Shown here in pieces: positions 33,256 to 33,816 of a DNA stretch of 33,816 nucleotides. Origin of the DNA: Flectobacillus sp. BAB-3569 (GTDB lineage: Bacteria; Bacteroidota; Bacteroidia; Cytophagales; Spirosomataceae). The first letter of the stretch is position 1. Each line of letters starts with the position of its first letter. The position numbers and the translations under genes were made by a program. The notes beneath the pieces were generated by a model. It did no database searches. It had not been told where the DNA came from and saw nothing but the letters and a program-made list of their open reading frames with translations. The stretch is taken from the NCBI RefSeq assembly GCF_002270355.1, contig NZ_NJFZ01000011.1:1-33816 (forward strand), in the 5' to 3' direction.

Positions 33256-33465
33256 TATCAGTCAAATATTAGTGCAAAATAAGGTTTAAGTTTTTTATTT
33301 TAGGGACAAGGCAACAGGCAGACGGCAAAGAGTGTTAAATGACCACAGACATGCATTTTTCCCAAAGCCCACCGCCGAAAGTCGATACCTGAAAGCTTAA
33401 GGCACAATCTTAAGTTTTATGTTGAGTACTAACTTAAAATGAGTCATATCTAGTATTTTAGTATC

Positions 33466-33816
33466 AAACATGAGTCATCCCGAATTTTGTTGTGCGAAGT
33501 AGCACCATAGCATGTTTTGGATGGCCGTTCTCAATCGATAAATCGGTGTCAAAGCATTTTGGCACCGATTTCCTGTTCTATGAGCAAATTGATTGATGAT
33601 TATCTTGATAATAGATGGCCAATTCCTGATGAGTTTCATCAAGAAGTCGTAAATGAGCGTGACGATGGCTAATAGTTTGAGGGTATTTTCGAAGAACCAT
33701 AACCTAGGAGATTCAATAGCTAGCTCAGTTTTGGCGAATCTAAACGCCTGTTCGATATTCCATCGGTGCATGTAGCTATGACATATTTCCCAAGCATCCT
33801 TAGCTGATTCTACAGG
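33466..33816 (-). mobile_element. IS4-family insertion sequence, transposase-stop end (partial)
   Basis: The second IS copy enters here and runs off the window end. Its terminal repeat (33466-33488) is identical, inverted, to 720-742. The 9-mer ATGAGTCAT that begins the IS also occurs 31 bp earlier, at 33439-33447, in host DNA. No target duplication can be tested. Confidence 0.85.
33475..33816 (-). CDS. IS4-family transposase, C-terminal 113 residues (partial)
   Basis: The frame is open to the window end, reading inward PVESAKDAWEICHSYMHRWN and ending AQQNSG. The IS4 signature Y-(2)-R-(3)-E-(6)-K is exact (Y15, R18, E22, K29 of the fragment), the Glu being the third catalytic residue. The ATG at 33771 is internal, not the start. 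The stop TGA lies inside the terminal inverted repeat, so the last residues (NSG) are encoded by the repeat itself. Confidence 0.88.
   Translation of the reverse strand, partial: PVESAKDAWEICHSYMHRWNIEQAFRFAKTELAIESPRLWFFENTLKLLAIVTLIYDFLMKLIRNWPSIIKIIINQFAHRTGNRCQNALTPIYRLRTAIQNMLWCYFAQQNSG

Noticed and set aside
742-33465. Composite transposon carrying the whole block
   Set aside because: The content is ordinary chromosomal housekeeping genes with uniform composition, and direct-repeat IS copies at contig ends are more simply an assembly break.
33256-33465. tRNA, small RNA or repeat array before the right IS
   Set aside because: No cloverleaf, no regular repeats; only two CTTAAG sites and scattered GGCA words.
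1-33816. CRISPR array, toxin-antitoxin pair or defence island
   Set aside because: I saw no regularly spaced direct repeats, cas-like motifs, small overlapping gene pairs or defence domains on either strand.

Overview
The window looks like chromosomal DNA of an AT-rich member of the Bacteroidota, most likely order Cytophagales (genus not fixable from sequence alone). Support: a GldJ-like gliding/type IX secretion lipoprotein, a large DUF4175 membrane protein, a zinc-type glutaminyl cyclase together with signal peptides that cleave before Gln, HX5D/FPQGT acyltransferase motifs, few Shine-Dalgarno sequences, and promoter-like TTG-N21/22-TAnnTTTG elements. Most genes are single-copy housekeeping or envelope genes, so this is core rather than accessory DNA.

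Layout. Positions 1-742 and 33466-33816 are the two opposite ends of IS4-family insertion sequences in the same orientation. They share 23 identical terminal bases, and the window probably begins and ends inside two copies of one element. From 741 to 4980 lie a DUF4175 protein and exodeoxyribonuclease III on the minus strand, separated by a 20-bp perfect inverted repeat holding two DnaA-box words. A degenerate SGNH lipoprotein (plus) follows at 5350, then two small minus genes, then comF (plus), which ends at a bidirectional terminator. From 16760 down to 8572 runs a minus-strand series: TIGR01777 epimerase, LOG-family protein, PD40/OmpA envelope protein, mfd, gldJ-like lipoprotein. A 560-bp non-coding block (16761-17320) with palindromic operator-like repeats precedes a plus-strand acyltransferase-recO pair. 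recO is convergent with lptB and shares a CTAG stop overlap with it; recJ lies upstream of lptB. An alpha-L-fucosidase (plus) is convergent with an nfu-type iron-sulfur gene (minus). Between them is a 204-bp unit whose ends resemble the flanking IS and which contains the shared terminator. mutL, glutaminyl cyclase, gcvT and comB follow on plus. The last section has an S41 protease lipoprotein, a frameshifted outer-membrane-type gene with an in-phase A_AAA_AAC slippery heptamer, a FrnE-type DsbA protein and a DUF4136 lipoprotein.

How the genes fit together. DNA repair is well represented (xth, mfd, recO, recJ, mutL). Envelope functions form the second theme: lptB, GldJ-like, OmpA/PD40, acyltransferase, several lipoproteins, DUF4175. 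The glutaminyl cyclase matches three signal peptides in this window predicted to cleave Ala|Gln. I found no CRISPR array, tRNA, rRNA, toxin-antitoxin pair or defence island, and no convincing undescribed multi-gene system. The most unusual items are the IS leader hairpin that would bury its own ribosome-binding site, the IS-ended unit acting as a terminator, the slippery frameshift gene, the SGNH pseudoenzyme, and the clustered GATTGAACGTTCG and TGTGGATAA words.
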